A stretch of 33,975 nt of DNA, taken from JADJMO01 sp016794445 (GTDB taxonomy: Bacteria; Myxococcota_A; Polyangia; Polyangiales; JADJMO01). Location: positions 1-33,975 of the forward strand of contig JAEUKC010000235.1 of NCBI GenBank assembly GCA_016794445.1. Direction: 5' to 3'. The position numbers and the translations under genes were made by a program. The stretch's first letter is position 1; each line of letters begins with the position of its first letter. Positions 15,376-25,100 of the stretch are shown here, one piece after another. The notes under the pieces were generated by a model. That model was not told the DNA's origin, made no database searches, and was given only the letters and a program-made list of their open reading frames with translations.

Positions 15376-16128
15376 ATGTCCGGACACTCCAAATGGGCGA
15401 CGATCAAGCACAAGAAGGCTGCCACCGACGCGAAGCGCGGCCGGATGTGGACCAAGGTCATCAAGGAGATCCAGGTCGCCGCGCGCATGGGGGGTGGAGA
15501 CATCAACGCGAACCCTCGGCTGCGCAAGGCGGTCAACACCGCCAAGGCGGCCGCGATGAACGCGGACAACATCACCCGCGCGATCAAGCGCGGCACCGGT
15601 GAGCTCGAGGGCAGTTCGTACGAAGAGGCCACCTACGAGGGCACCGGCTCGGGCGGCACGCTCTTCATCGTCGAGGCGCTCACCGACAACAAGAACCGCA
15701 CCGTCGCCGAGCTCCGCAAGATCTTCGAGAAGGCGGCCGGCACCCTCGGCTCCTCGGGCACCGCGGGCTGGGCGTTCGATCGCCGCGGCCTCATCACCAT
15801 CCCGCGCGCTGCGGCCGACGAGGACAAGCTCCTCGACATCGCGGTCGGCGCCGGCGCCGACGACTACACCGACCAGGGCGACACCTGGCTCATCACGACC
15901 CCGGCCGACCAGCTCGACGCGGTCGCCAAGGTGCTCGAGGCCGCCTCGATCACCCTCACCGAGCAGAAGCTCGGGTGGATCCCCAAGAACAAGAAGGACG
16001 TCGTCGGGCGCGACGCCGAGATGTGCATGCGCCTCGCCGACAACCTCGACGACCACGACGACGTGCAGAACGTCTACGCCGACTTCGACATCAGCGACGA
16101 AGAAGCCGCCAAGCTCGAAGGCGCCTGA
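15376..16128 (+). CDS. yebC: YebC/PmpR-TACO1 family protein
   Basis: This is a 250-residue protein with the invariant start MSGHSKWATIKHKK, then DAKRGRMWTKVIKEIQVAAR, GGGDINANPRLRKA and NITRAIKRGTGE. All are hallmarks of the family, as is the EGTGSGGTLFIVEALTDNKN segment and the ending VYADFDISDEEAAKLEG. YebC proteins were first described as transcription regulators (PmpR). Later work links bacterial YebC and mitochondrial TACO1 to translation of proline-rich or otherwise stalling sequences. That role would suit an organism whose exported proteins have long Pro/Ala linkers, such as several here, but this is inference. The next gene begins with TTG two bases after the stop (TGAGTTG), so the esterase is probably co-expressed. 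Confidence 0.95.
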   Translation: MSGHSKWATIKHKKAATDAKRGRMWTKVIKEIQVAARMGGGDINANPRLRKAVNTAKAAAMNADNITRAIKRGTGELEGSSYEEATYEGTGSGGTLFIVEALTDNKNRTVAELRKIFEKAAGTLGSSGTAGWAFDRRGLITIPRAAADEDKLLDIAVGAGADDYTDQGDTWLITTPADQLDAVAKVLEAASITLTEQKLGWIPKNKKDVVGRDAEMCMRLADNLDDHDDVQNVYADFDISDEEAAKLEGA

Positions 16129-16129
16129 G

Positions 16130-17128
16130 TTGCGCGCGGCCGGCCTCTGCCTCCTGATCGCGTCGCTCGGCGCGTGTCGCTCACGGAGCCAAGAGGCGGG
16201 TCCTTCCGGTGCACCCGCCGTCGCCTCGTCGGTGTCGCCTGCCGTCGTCGGGGCACCACCCGCGGCACCGGCACCGGCACCGGCGCCGAGCGGTCCCGGC
16301 GATCTCAAGGGCCTCGGCGGCGCGCGCCCCGTCGTCGCGACCCACGTGGGCAAGGGGCTCGACGCGACCAAGCCCGCGCCGCTCGTCCTCGTGCTGCACG
16401 GATATGGCGGCACCGGCGGCGAGCAGCTCGCCTACTTCGGGCTGTCGGCGGTCTCCGACGAGGTGGGCTTCGTCGTGATCGCGCCCGACGGCACGCTCGA
16501 CTCCACCGGGCGCCGCTTCTGGAACGCCACCGACACCTGCTGCGACTTCGAGGAGAAGAACGTCGACGACGTCGGCTACCTCGTGGGCCTCGTCGAGGAG
16601 GTCAAGAAGCGCCGCGCGATCGACCCCCGCCGCGTCTACGTCGTCGGGCTCTCCAACGGCGGCTCGATGGCGATGCGCCTCGCGTGCGACGCCTCGACCA
16701 CGTTCGCGGCGGCCATCAGCCAGGCGGGGTTGTTCTTCTCCGACCCGGGGCGCTGCGTGCCCAAGGAGCCGGTCTCGTTCCGTCACCTGCACGGCACCGC
16801 CGACAAGCTCGTTCCCTACGAGGGCGGGCCGATCGGGAGCACGATCCACCCGAAGGCCAAGCCGCGCACGATCCTCTCGGCCAAGGCGCTCGTCGCCGCC
16901 TTCGCCAAGGTCGACGGCTGCCAGGCGCCGCTCGTCGAGCTGCCCGCGAAGATCGACCTCGACGTGACCCAGCCCGGCGCCGAGACCACCGTCGCGCGCC
17001 ACGAGGGTTGCACCAAGGGCTCGGCCGTCGAGCTCTGGACCATCGCCGGCGCGGGGCACGTGCCGATGGGGCTCGGCGCGATCGGCCGCGTGGTCTGGGA
17101 CTTCTTCGCGGCGCACCCGAAACCCTGA
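16130..17128 (+). CDS. Secreted lipoprotein esterase, PHB depolymerase/feruloyl esterase-like (alpha/beta hydrolase)
   Basis: This is a 332-residue protein starting with TTG two bases after yebC. The signal MRAAGLCLLIASLGAC has Cys16 for lipidation; a Pro/Ala/Val linker (about 20-58) follows. The catalytic domain is of the LpqC/PHB-depolymerase type: oxyanion-region HGYGGTGGE (90-98), WNATDTCCDFEEKNVDDVGY, nucleophile Ser175 in GLSNG, Asp225 in HGTADKLVPYEGG and His310 in AGAGHVPMG. The paired Cys137-Cys138 near the active-site rim is usual for this family. It would hydrolyse an ester (polyhydroxyalkanoate, aryl or carbohydrate ester) at the cell surface or in the periplasm; the substrate is not readable. 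The TTG start is chosen because it yields a clean signal; upstream the frame lies inside yebC. Confidence 0.8.
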   Translation: MRAAGLCLLIASLGACRSRSQEAGPSGAPAVASSVSPAVVGAPPAAPAPAPAPSGPGDLKGLGGARPVVATHVGKGLDATKPAPLVLVLHGYGGTGGEQLAYFGLSAVSDEVGFVVIAPDGTLDSTGRRFWNATDTCCDFEEKNVDDVGYLVGLVEEVKKRRAIDPRRVYVVGLSNGGSMAMRLACDASTTFAAAISQAGLFFSDPGRCVPKEPVSFRHLHGTADKLVPYEGGPIGSTIHPKAKPRTILSAKALVAAFAKVDGCQAPLVELPAKIDLDVTQPGAETTVARHEGCTKGSAVELWTIAGAGHVPMGLGAIGRVVWDFFAAHPKP

Positions 17129-17142
17129 TCCGCGGAGCCACG

Positions 17143-17703
17143 GTGCGGCAGCTCACCAACGTCGTGGGGTTCGACGACGCGCCGTTCCCCCACGCGCACC
17201 GAGGCGACGTGCGCCTCGTGGGCACGGTGTGCGCGCGCACGCGGCTCGACGGCGTGCTCTCGGGGCGCGTGCGGCGCGACGGGGCCAACGCGGCGCGCAC
17301 GATGATCGCGATGGTGCAGGAGAGCCAGTTCGCCCACCACGTCCGCGCGGTCCTGCTGCAGGGGATCGCGGTGGCCGGGTTCAACGTGGTCGACGTGCAG
17401 GCACTCGCCGAGGGCCTCGGGGTGCCGGTGCTGGTCGTGATGCGCAAGCGGCCCGATCTGGCCGCGATCCGCGAGGCGATCGGCCGGGTCCCTGGCGGCG
17501 CGCGCAAGTGGTCGCTGATCGAGGCCGCGGGCCCGATCGAGCCGGTCGGCAAGGTGCTCGTGCAGCGCACGGGGCTCACGCTCGAAGAGGCGCGCAACCT
17601 GCTCGTGTCGACCACGCTGCACGGCAACCTCCCCGAGCCGCTGCGCCTCGCCCACCTCATCGCCGGCGGCGTGACCACCGGCGCGAGCCGCGGGCGCGCG
17701 TGA
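17143..17703 (+). CDS. DUF99 / endonuclease dU-like protein
   Basis: This is a 186-residue protein with motifs of the DUF99 (UPF0215, endonuclease dU) family, best known from archaea: GFDDAPF at residues 9-15, LVGTVCARTRLDGVLSG at about 25-41, RRDGANA at 44-50, LLQGIAVAGFNVVDVQAL at 71-88 and VVMRKRPD at 98-105. The family is thought to share the RNase H-like fold of endonuclease V and to act in DNA or RNA repair; activity here is inferred. Conserved acidic residues Asp11, Asp12, Asp46 and Asp84 are candidate metal ligands. GTG at 17143 is chosen because GGAG lies five bases upstream. It is directly followed by ruvC with a 31-base gap, which supports a repair context. Confidence 0.75.
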   Translation: MRQLTNVVGFDDAPFPHAHRGDVRLVGTVCARTRLDGVLSGRVRRDGANAARTMIAMVQESQFAHHVRAVLLQGIAVAGFNVVDVQALAEGLGVPVLVVMRKRPDLAAIREAIGRVPGGARKWSLIEAAGPIEPVGKVLVQRTGLTLEEARNLLVSTTLHGNLPEPLRLAHLIAGGVTTGASRGRA

Positions 17704-17734
17704 CGTCCTCCCCGCGCTGACCTACCGCGACGTC

Positions 17735-18292
17735 ATGCGTGTCCTCGGCGTCGATCCTGGCACCCGCAACCTCGGGTGGGGTGTCGTCGACGTGCGGGGC
17801 ACCGTGCTCACCCACGTCGCGCACGGGATCGTGCGCGCGGACGAGTCGCTCACGCTCGCCGAGCGCCTGCTCGTGCTCGACGACGGCTTCCGCGCGGTGC
17901 TCGCGGCCCAGGCCCCCGAAGAGGTGGCCGTGGAGTCCCTGTTCTTCGGCAAGGACGCGACGGCCGCGGCCAAGCTCGGCCACGCGCGCGGCGTCATCCT
18001 GCTCGCCATCGGGCGCGCCGGGCTCGCGGTGCACGAGTACGCGCCGGCCATGGTCAAGCGCGCCCTCGGCGGCTCGGGGCGCGCTGACAAGGCGCAGGTG
18101 GCGTTGATGGTCCGCGCGATGCTGCGCCTCGCCGAGCTCCCCCGCGCCGACGCGGCCGACGCGCTGGCCATCGCGATCGCCCACGTGCAGGCCGCTCCGC
18201 TGCGGAAGATCGCCGCGCTCCACGCGACGGCCCTCGCCGCCCGCCCGCCCACCCCGCGGGTCGCGGTCGCTCGCCCGCGCCGGACGCAGTGA
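17735..18292 (+). CDS. ruvC: Holliday junction resolvase RuvC
   Basis: This is a 185-residue RuvC, the nuclease that resolves Holliday junctions together with RuvAB. The four catalytic acids are all present at canonical spacing: Asp7 (LGVDPGTRNLGWG), Glu67 (VAVESLFFGKDATAAAKLGH), Asp139 and Asp142 (RADAADALAIAIAH). A Pro/Arg-rich tail of about 20 residues extends beyond the usual end. ATG at 17735 gives the standard MRVLGVDPG start. ruvA and ruvB do not follow it here; instead a lipoprotein gene overlaps or abuts its end. yebC upstream is a typical ruvC neighbour, now separated by the esterase and DUF99 genes. Confidence 0.95.
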   Translation: MRVLGVDPGTRNLGWGVVDVRGTVLTHVAHGIVRADESLTLAERLLVLDDGFRAVLAAQAPEEVAVESLFFGKDATAAAKLGHARGVILLAIGRAGLAVHEYAPAMVKRALGGSGRADKAQVALMVRAMLRLAELPRADAADALAIAIAHVQAAPLRKIAALHATALAARPPTPRVAVARPRRTQ

Positions 18293-18298
18293 GCGTGG

Positions 18299-18304
18299 TA
18301 GGCT
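18299..18304 (+). promoter_or_regulatory. -10-like hexamer TAGGCT before the lipoprotein gene after ruvC
   Basis: TAGGCT lies 11 bases before the ATG at 18316, just after the ruvC stop. It supports the ATG at 18316 over the upstream GTG at 18289. No -35 element is evident. Confidence 0.4.
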
Positions 18305-18315
18305 GCCTTCGCCTC

Positions 18316-18960
18316 ATGCGCGTGTTGCCAGTCGCCCTCGCCGCCTTCGGGTTCGCCCTCCTGGTGGTCCCCGCGTGCACCTCGCGCCCGATACCCGTCC
18401 ACCTCGACCCCTCGCCGCGCGAGTTCGTCGCCTCGGACTACGAGGCGATCCTCAAGCGCTGGACCCGCTCCGAGAAGCTCTACACGCTGCAGGGCGTCGA
18501 CGACGCGCTCGCCTCCACGTCCACGTTCGAGTCGTGGGAGTTCCGCTGGGCCTACGTCATCCGTTACGCCGAGGACTACCGGCTCACCATCGAGCAGCGC
18601 AAGGAGCTGCTCACGGCCGCGCTCGACGACGCCAAGCAGTCCCACCAGTTCTACGTCACGCTGCACGGCAACAAGTACCAGGACGCAGACCTGCTGCGCC
18701 AGAACCCCGCTTGGGTCGCGCGGCTCGTCGACGACAAGGGGCACGTGAGCGCGCCCGAGAAGATCATCGCCATCCGCAAGCCGGGGCTCCTCGAGCGTAC
18801 GTACTTCCCCTACACCAACGGCTGGCGGCAGACCTTCCGTCTGCGCTTCCCGGCCAAGACCGAGACCGGGCCCAGCATTGCGGACGACGCCAACCTGGTC
18901 GTGCTCCGCTTCTCGGGTCCCCTCGGCAACCTCGAGCTGACCTGGGAGCGCGCGAAGTAG
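18316..18960 (+). CDS. Predicted lipoprotein of unknown function
   Basis: This is a 214-residue protein with signal MRVLPVALAAFGFALLVVPAC; Cys21 lies in a VPAC lipobox. The mature domain (about residues 25-214) begins RPIPVHLDPSPREFVASDYE and contains KRWTRSEKLYTLQGVDDALA, SWEFRWAYVIRYAEDYRLT and a C-terminal strand region VVLRFSGPLGNLELTWE. Similar small lipoproteins appear in myxobacterial genomes, but I cannot assign a function. A GTG at 18289, overlapping the ruvC stop as GTGA, would add nine residues ahead of the signal; the ATG gives a cleaner signal peptide and has a -10-like box upstream. Confidence 0.65.
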   Translation: MRVLPVALAAFGFALLVVPACTSRPIPVHLDPSPREFVASDYEAILKRWTRSEKLYTLQGVDDALASTSTFESWEFRWAYVIRYAEDYRLTIEQRKELLTAALDDAKQSHQFYVTLHGNKYQDADLLRQNPAWVARLVDDKGHVSAPEKIIAIRKPGLLERTYFPYTNGWRQTFRLRFPAKTETGPSIADDANLVVLRFSGPLGNLELTWERAK

Positions 18961-19066
18961 CCGCGAGCGCCGTCCGTTACGGCCGCAAACGGAGCCAAAT
19001 GGGCGCGTCCTGGGCCCGCTGAACGAGCAACCCCCAACGCGCTGCGAACGGTGTAGTCTGCGGCCC

Positions 19067-19084
19067 CCGGCAGTACTCTGCCGG
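19067..19084. repeat. Perfect inverted repeat upstream of the giant TPR gene
   Basis: CCGGCAG and CTGCCGG enclose TACT. The element is 54 bases before the start at 19139 and could be an operator or a 5'-leader hairpin. No T tract follows, so it does not look like a terminator. The rest of 18961-19138 shows a TAGTCT at 19054-19059 but no other clear signal. Confidence 0.4.
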
Positions 19085-19138
19085 CGCAGTGCATTCCGCT
19101 TAGTGGGCGCAGTCGGAGAACGCGTTTTCGGAGCCACG

Positions 19139-22100
19139 ATGAGCGAGCAGACGATCCGTCGAGCACTCGGCAAACTGCAGGACGATCCGGACGACACCGG
19201 GGCGTGGAGCGCGCTGCAGGACGCCGCGATCGACCAGGCCGACAGCGGCATGGGCAAGGATGCCTTGCTCGAATTGCTGGCGGCTGCCCGCGCCGAACAC
19301 GGCGCGCGTCGCGAGGACGATGCTGTCGCGCGTCTCCTCGAGATCGAGGTGCTCGTCGCGGAAGGCACACCCCGCGAGGCCGAGTTGCAGGCGGAGCTTT
19401 GTCGAGTGCTCAACGAGGTGCTCGACGACGTCAAGCGCGCGTTGCCGGCGCTCGCGGCGCTCGCCAAGCTGCGCCCCGACGACGAGTCGTTGAAGAGCCG
19501 CATCGCGGCCATCGAGGACGAGCGCAAGCGCTGGCCCGAGCTCCTCAAGGAGCTGATGGAGGCCGCCGACCGCATGGAGGGCAAGCCGCAGCCGCAGGCC
19601 GCGATGCTCTACACCGCCGCGCAGACCGCCTATCGCTACGGCCTCGAGGGCAGCCCCGACGAGGTCGCCGCCACCCGCGGCGTCATCATCGAGCGCCTGG
19701 AGGAGGCCCTCGAGCTCGCCCCCGATCGCCGCGAGACCGCGCTCCTCCTCGAGCGCCTCTACCGCGCGCAGGGCGAGTGGGAGAAGGCCGCGAAGGTCCT
19801 CGCCAAGATCGCCCTCGAGGCGCCCGACAAGGAGACGCGCCTCGCCGCGTACATCCGCCTCGCGCGCGTCTCGCTGCGCAACCTCAAGGACGAAGCGCGG
19901 GCCACGCAGGCCTACGAGCGCGTGCTCGATCTGGCCCCCGGCCAGGACGAGGCCATGGGCTACCTCGTCGATCACTTCAGCAAGGCCGAGGCGTGGGACT
20001 ACCTCGTCGCGGTCTACGAGGACGCGCTCAAGGCGCGCCTGCGCCCGGGCAAGGAGCTCGAGATCTTCTTCCAGATCGCCATGATCAACTGGCGGATGCG
20101 CAACCGCCCCGAGGCGGCGGAGCCCTACTTCGAGAAGATGCGGCGCGCCGAGCCGGCGCACCCCGCCATGCTCTCGTTCTTCCGCGACTACCTGCCGCCC
20201 AAGAACGAGGTCGGCCGCCTGGTCCAGATCCTCACCGACGCGCAGCGCGCGATGCCCGAGGGCCCGGAGCGTCAGACCCTCGGCACCGAGCTCGCCAAGC
20301 TGAGCGAGGAGACCCAGGGCGCCGGCAAGGCCATCGAGCACTGGCGCAACGTCCTGCGCCAGGACGCGACCAACCAGGAGGCCCGCGACTCGCTGCGCCG
20401 CCTCTACTACCGCACCGAGGCGTGGCCGGCCCTCGTCGACCTCGTGCGCCAGCAGGCCGACAAGCTGCCGCCGAACGATCCGGCGCGCGTGCCGCTGCTG
20501 CGCGAGCTCATGGAGCTCCACCGCGACAAGACCAAGCAGGACACGGCGCTCGTGCCCGTGCTCAACCAGCTCATCCAGCTCGAGCCGGCCGACATCGACG
20601 CCGTCCGCGAGCAGGTGCGCGTGTTCGAGGCGCTCAACCGCCCCCGCGATCTCGTCACCGCCCAGACCCGCCTCGCCGAGCTCGAGCAGAACCCGGTCGT
20701 GAAGGCCGAGCTGTGCCGCGCCGTCGCGCGCCAGTGGCTCGAGAAGTTCAGCAACATCCAGAACGCGCTCGATGCCTACGAGAAGGTCGTCGAGCAGATC
20801 CCCGACGACGAGGAGGCGACCGCCAAGCTGCGCGAGCTGTACGGCAAGCGTCGCGCGTTCAAGCAGCTCTACGACCTGCTCGCCGGCATGCGCGCCCGCG
20901 CCGCCGGCGTGGAGCGGCGCGAGCTCACCCTCGAGATGGCCAAGCTCGCGGCCGAGCGCCTCGATCGCGGCGCCGACGCCATCGCCCTCTACTGGGAGCT
21001 CGTGGCCGAGGACCCGGGCGCGCCCGGCGTGCTCGACGCCCTCGAGAAGCAGGCCGAGCGCGACAAGGACTTCGTCGCCCTCGCCAAGGTGATCTCGCAC
21101 CGGGTCGACCAGGCCGGCGACGACGACGCCAAGATCAAGCTGCTCGAGAAGCTCGGCTCGATCTACGAGTCGCGCGTCAAGGACACAGAGAAGACCATCG
21201 AGACCTGGCGCCGCGTCCTCGAGCTGCGCCCGGGCTACCCGAAGGCGATTCGCATCCTCCGCGAGGAGCTGCTGACCGCGGGCGACTTCGACGGGCTCAC
21301 CGAGATCTACGCGCAGCAGTCGGACTGGGAGGGGCTCGCCGACGCCCTCACCACCGCCGCCGATCGCGCCGAGGATCCCGAGCTGCGCGTGGCGCTGTCG
21401 TGGCGCGTGGCCGCGGTCTACACCGACCGCATCCAGCGCCCCGAGCGCGCCGCCCGCGCGTACGACCGCATCCTCGCGGTGCACCCGAAGGACCAGAAGG
21501 CCGCCGCGGCGCTCGCTCCGATCTACGAGAGCGAGTCGCAGTTCGCCAAGCTGCCCGGGCTCTACGAGATCCTGCTCGAGGGCGCCGAAGACGACGTCGA
21601 GAAGGTGCGCCTGCTCGGCCGCCTCCGCGAGCTCTCCGCGGGCCCGCTCGCCGACAAGGCGGGGGCGTTCAAGTACGCGCGAGAGGCCTTCGGCATCCTG
21701 CCGAACGAGGAGGCCCGCGAGGCCCTCGCCGCCGCGGCCGCCGCGGCCGGCGCGCACGAAGGCTACGTCGACGCGCTCCGCGAGCGCCTGTCGCGGCTCT
21801 CCAACGCCAAGAAGCTCGAGAAGGTCGAGGAGCGCCGCCGCCTGCAGCGCGAGGTCGCTCGCGTCCTCGCCACGGAGCTCAACAAGCTCGACGACGCCGT
21901 CGCGCTCCTGCGCAAGGTGGTCGACCACGACCAGGAGGACAACGACTCGATCGTGGCCCTCGACCGCCTGCTCCGCGAGGCCCGTCGCGCCGATGATCTG
22001 CGCGGCCTCTACGAGCTCCGCCTCGAGCGCGCCGAGTCCACCTCGGTGCGCGTCTCGTTGCTCGTCGAGTGGGCCCAGCTCGAGGAGGACGTCTTCGCCG

Positions 22101-25100
22101 ACGCCGCTCGCGCGCGGGACATCTACAAGCGCGCCCTCGAGCTCACCCCGGACGATCGCGTCGCGCTGCGCGCGCTCGCCCGCATCGAGCTCGCCACCGG
22201 CAACGCGGCCGACGCCGCGACCACCCTCGAGAAGGACCGCGATCTCGCCGTCGGCACCGAGCGCGCCGAGCGCGAGGTCGACCTCGCGCGGCTCTACTAC
22301 AGCAAGCTCGATCGTCCGGCCGACGCCCTCGCGGCCGCCGTGCGCGCGCTCGAGATCGTCGCCCACGACCCGGGCGCGATCGCCGTGCTCGAGGCCCTCG
22401 AAGAGGTGCCGGCCCAGTCGCTCGCCGCGAGCCAGCAGCTCGAGCGCGAGTACGAGGCCACGGCCGCCTACGACAAGCAGGCCGCCGCGCTCGAGAAGGT
22501 GCTCGCCGGCACGACCGACGAGCACGAGCGGCGCGCCCTCTACACGCGCCTCTCCATCGTGCACCAGAACCAGCGCAACGACGCCCGCGCGGCGTTCGAG
22601 GTGCTGCTCCGCGCGGTGTCCGAGCTCGCGTCCGACCTCGACCCGTGGGACCGCCTCGCGGAGCTCGGCGCCCAGATCGGCGAGTTGCGCAAGGTCGCCG
22701 ACGCCTACGTCGCGGCCCTCGCCGTGGGCGGCAAGAAGCTCGCCCCCGAGGTCGAGCGTGAGCTCTGCGAGCGCGCCAGCATCCTCTACGAGGACAAGCT
22801 GAGCGAGCCCGACGCCGCCATCCCCTACCTCGTGCGCATCCTCGAGGCCGACCCGGCCGACGCGCACGCGTTCACCCGCCTCAAGGCCATCCTCACGGCC
22901 CGCGAGCGCTGGGACGACCTGCAGAAGATGTACGATCGCGCCGTCGACTCGGCGAGCGATCCCATGCGGCGGGTCGACCTGCTCTCCGAGATGGCCCTCG
23001 TGTTCGAGGACATCCTCGACGACCCGGCGCGCGCCGCCGCGGCCTACGAGCGCGTGCTCCCGATCGATCCGGAGAACGAGCCCGCGATCCGCGCGCTCGA
23101 CAAGCTCTACCAGCGCGAGAGTCGCTTCCGCGACCTCGCCCGCCTGCTCGCCGGGCGCACCGAGCGCGTCGACGACGAGACCCGCACCAAGCTCGAGAAC
23201 CGCCTCGCCACGCTGCACCTCGAGAAGCTCGACGAGCCCGCCGAGGCGCTGCGCTACGCCGCCGCGATCCTCGAGCGCGACGTGGGCCACGCGGACGCGC
23301 GCGCCATCGCCCGCACGGTGATGGGCCGCGACGCGACCAAGCTCGCCGCCGCGCAGGTGCTCGAGCGCGTCTACCTGGCGCGCGACGAGGCCCGCGAGCT
23401 CGACGAGGTCACCGCCATCCGCCTCGGCGACGCGGCTCTCGGCAAGGACGAGCGCGTCGAGCTCCTGCGGCGCCTCGCCCAGCTGCGCGACGAGCGGCTC
23501 GCCGACGACCAGGGCGCCCTCGCGGCCCTCGGCGACCTCCTCCCGCTCGACCCGTCCGACGCGAGCGCCCGCGCCAAGCTGCTCGACGTGGGCCGCCGCG
23601 CCTCCGCCCACGAGCGCGTGTGCGCGGTGCTCGGCGCCGCGGCCGACGTGGCCGAGAAGGAGGGCGACGACGTCCTCACCGCCGAGATCCTCGTCGACCA
23701 GGCGAGCGTCTTCGAGAACTTCCTCTCCGACGACGGCAAGGCCGAGACGGTCTATCGGCGCATCCTCGGGCTCAAGGACAAGGGCGGCGAGCCCTCGCCG
23801 GCCCAGCGTCGGCCGGCCCTCGAGGCCCTCGAGCGCATCTACACCACGCGCGAGAAGCACGAGCCGCTCGCCGAGATCCTCGCCCTCGAGGTCGACTTCG
23901 AGGACGACTCGGCCCAGCGTCGCGTGCTCCTCGGCCGCCTCGGCAAGCTGCGCGAGCAGGCGCTGCTCGACGCCGACGGCGCGATCGACGCCTGGCGCAA
24001 GTGCCTCGAGATGGACGACGCCGACGCCGAGGCCCTCGAGGCCCTCGACCGGCTCTACTCCGCGACCAACCAGTACAAGCTCCTCGTCGAGGTGCTGCGC
24101 TCGCGCGAGCGGCTCACCGACGACGCCGACCTCCGTCGCTCGCTGCTCAAGCGCAGCGCCGAGGTCCTCGCGAGCAAGCTCGACGACGCGGCGGGGGCCA
24201 TCGAGGCCTACCGCACCCTGCTCGACGGCTTCGGGCCCGACCGCGAGATCCTCGCGGCCGTCGCGGCGCTCTACGGCAAGTCCGCGCAGCACCGGGACCT
24301 CGCCGAGTCGCTCGAGAAGCAGCTCGACCTCGCCACCGAGTCCGCCGACCGCGTGAACCTGCTGTCCCAGCTCGGCACGCTGCGCATCGAGCACCTCGAA
24401 GACCTGCCCGGTGGCCTCGAGTGCTACCGCGACGCGCTCACCCTCGATCCGAGCCACGCGGTCACCCGCGAGTCGCTCGAGAAGCTGCTCGCCGCGTCTT
24501 CGTCGGAGGGGGAGGCCGCGCGCGCCGAGGCGGCCGCGCTGCTCCGTCCGCTCTACGAGACCGAGAACGCCGGCGAGAAGCTGCTCTCGGTCCTCGAGAT
24601 CCAGGCCAACACCACCGAGGACACGCACGAGCGCCTCGACGTGCTCGCGACGGCGGTCGTGGTCGCCGAGACCAACCTGCAGGATCCGAAGCGCGCGTTC
24701 GCCCTCGCGGCGCGGGGCCTCGCCACCGCGGCCGACTCCAACGTCGTGCCGTGGGTCGAGCGGGTCGAGCGGCTCGCCGCCGCCACCGATGCCTGGGCTG
24801 CGCTCTCCGAGCTGTATCGCAAGGTCGAGCCCGACGTCATGGACGACGTCGCCAAGCTCGACATGGTGCTGCGCGTCGCCGAGCTCGCGCGCACGCGCCT
24901 CGACGATCGCGCCGTCGCGCGCCAGTACTACGTCCGCGCCCTCGAGCTCGCGAGCGACGATCTGCGCGCGCTGACGGCCCTCGAGCGCCTCTACGAGGAG
25001 GACGGCGACGCGCCCGCGTTGCTCGACATCCTCAAGCGCCGCGTCGAGGTGGAGACCGACGCCCCGCAGAAGATCGCCCTCCTGATGAAGCAGGCGAAGC

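Noticed and set aside
17723..17728. TACCGC before ruvC as a -10 box
   Set aside because: It lacks the final T of TANNNT; ruvC is more likely co-transcribed with the DUF99 gene.
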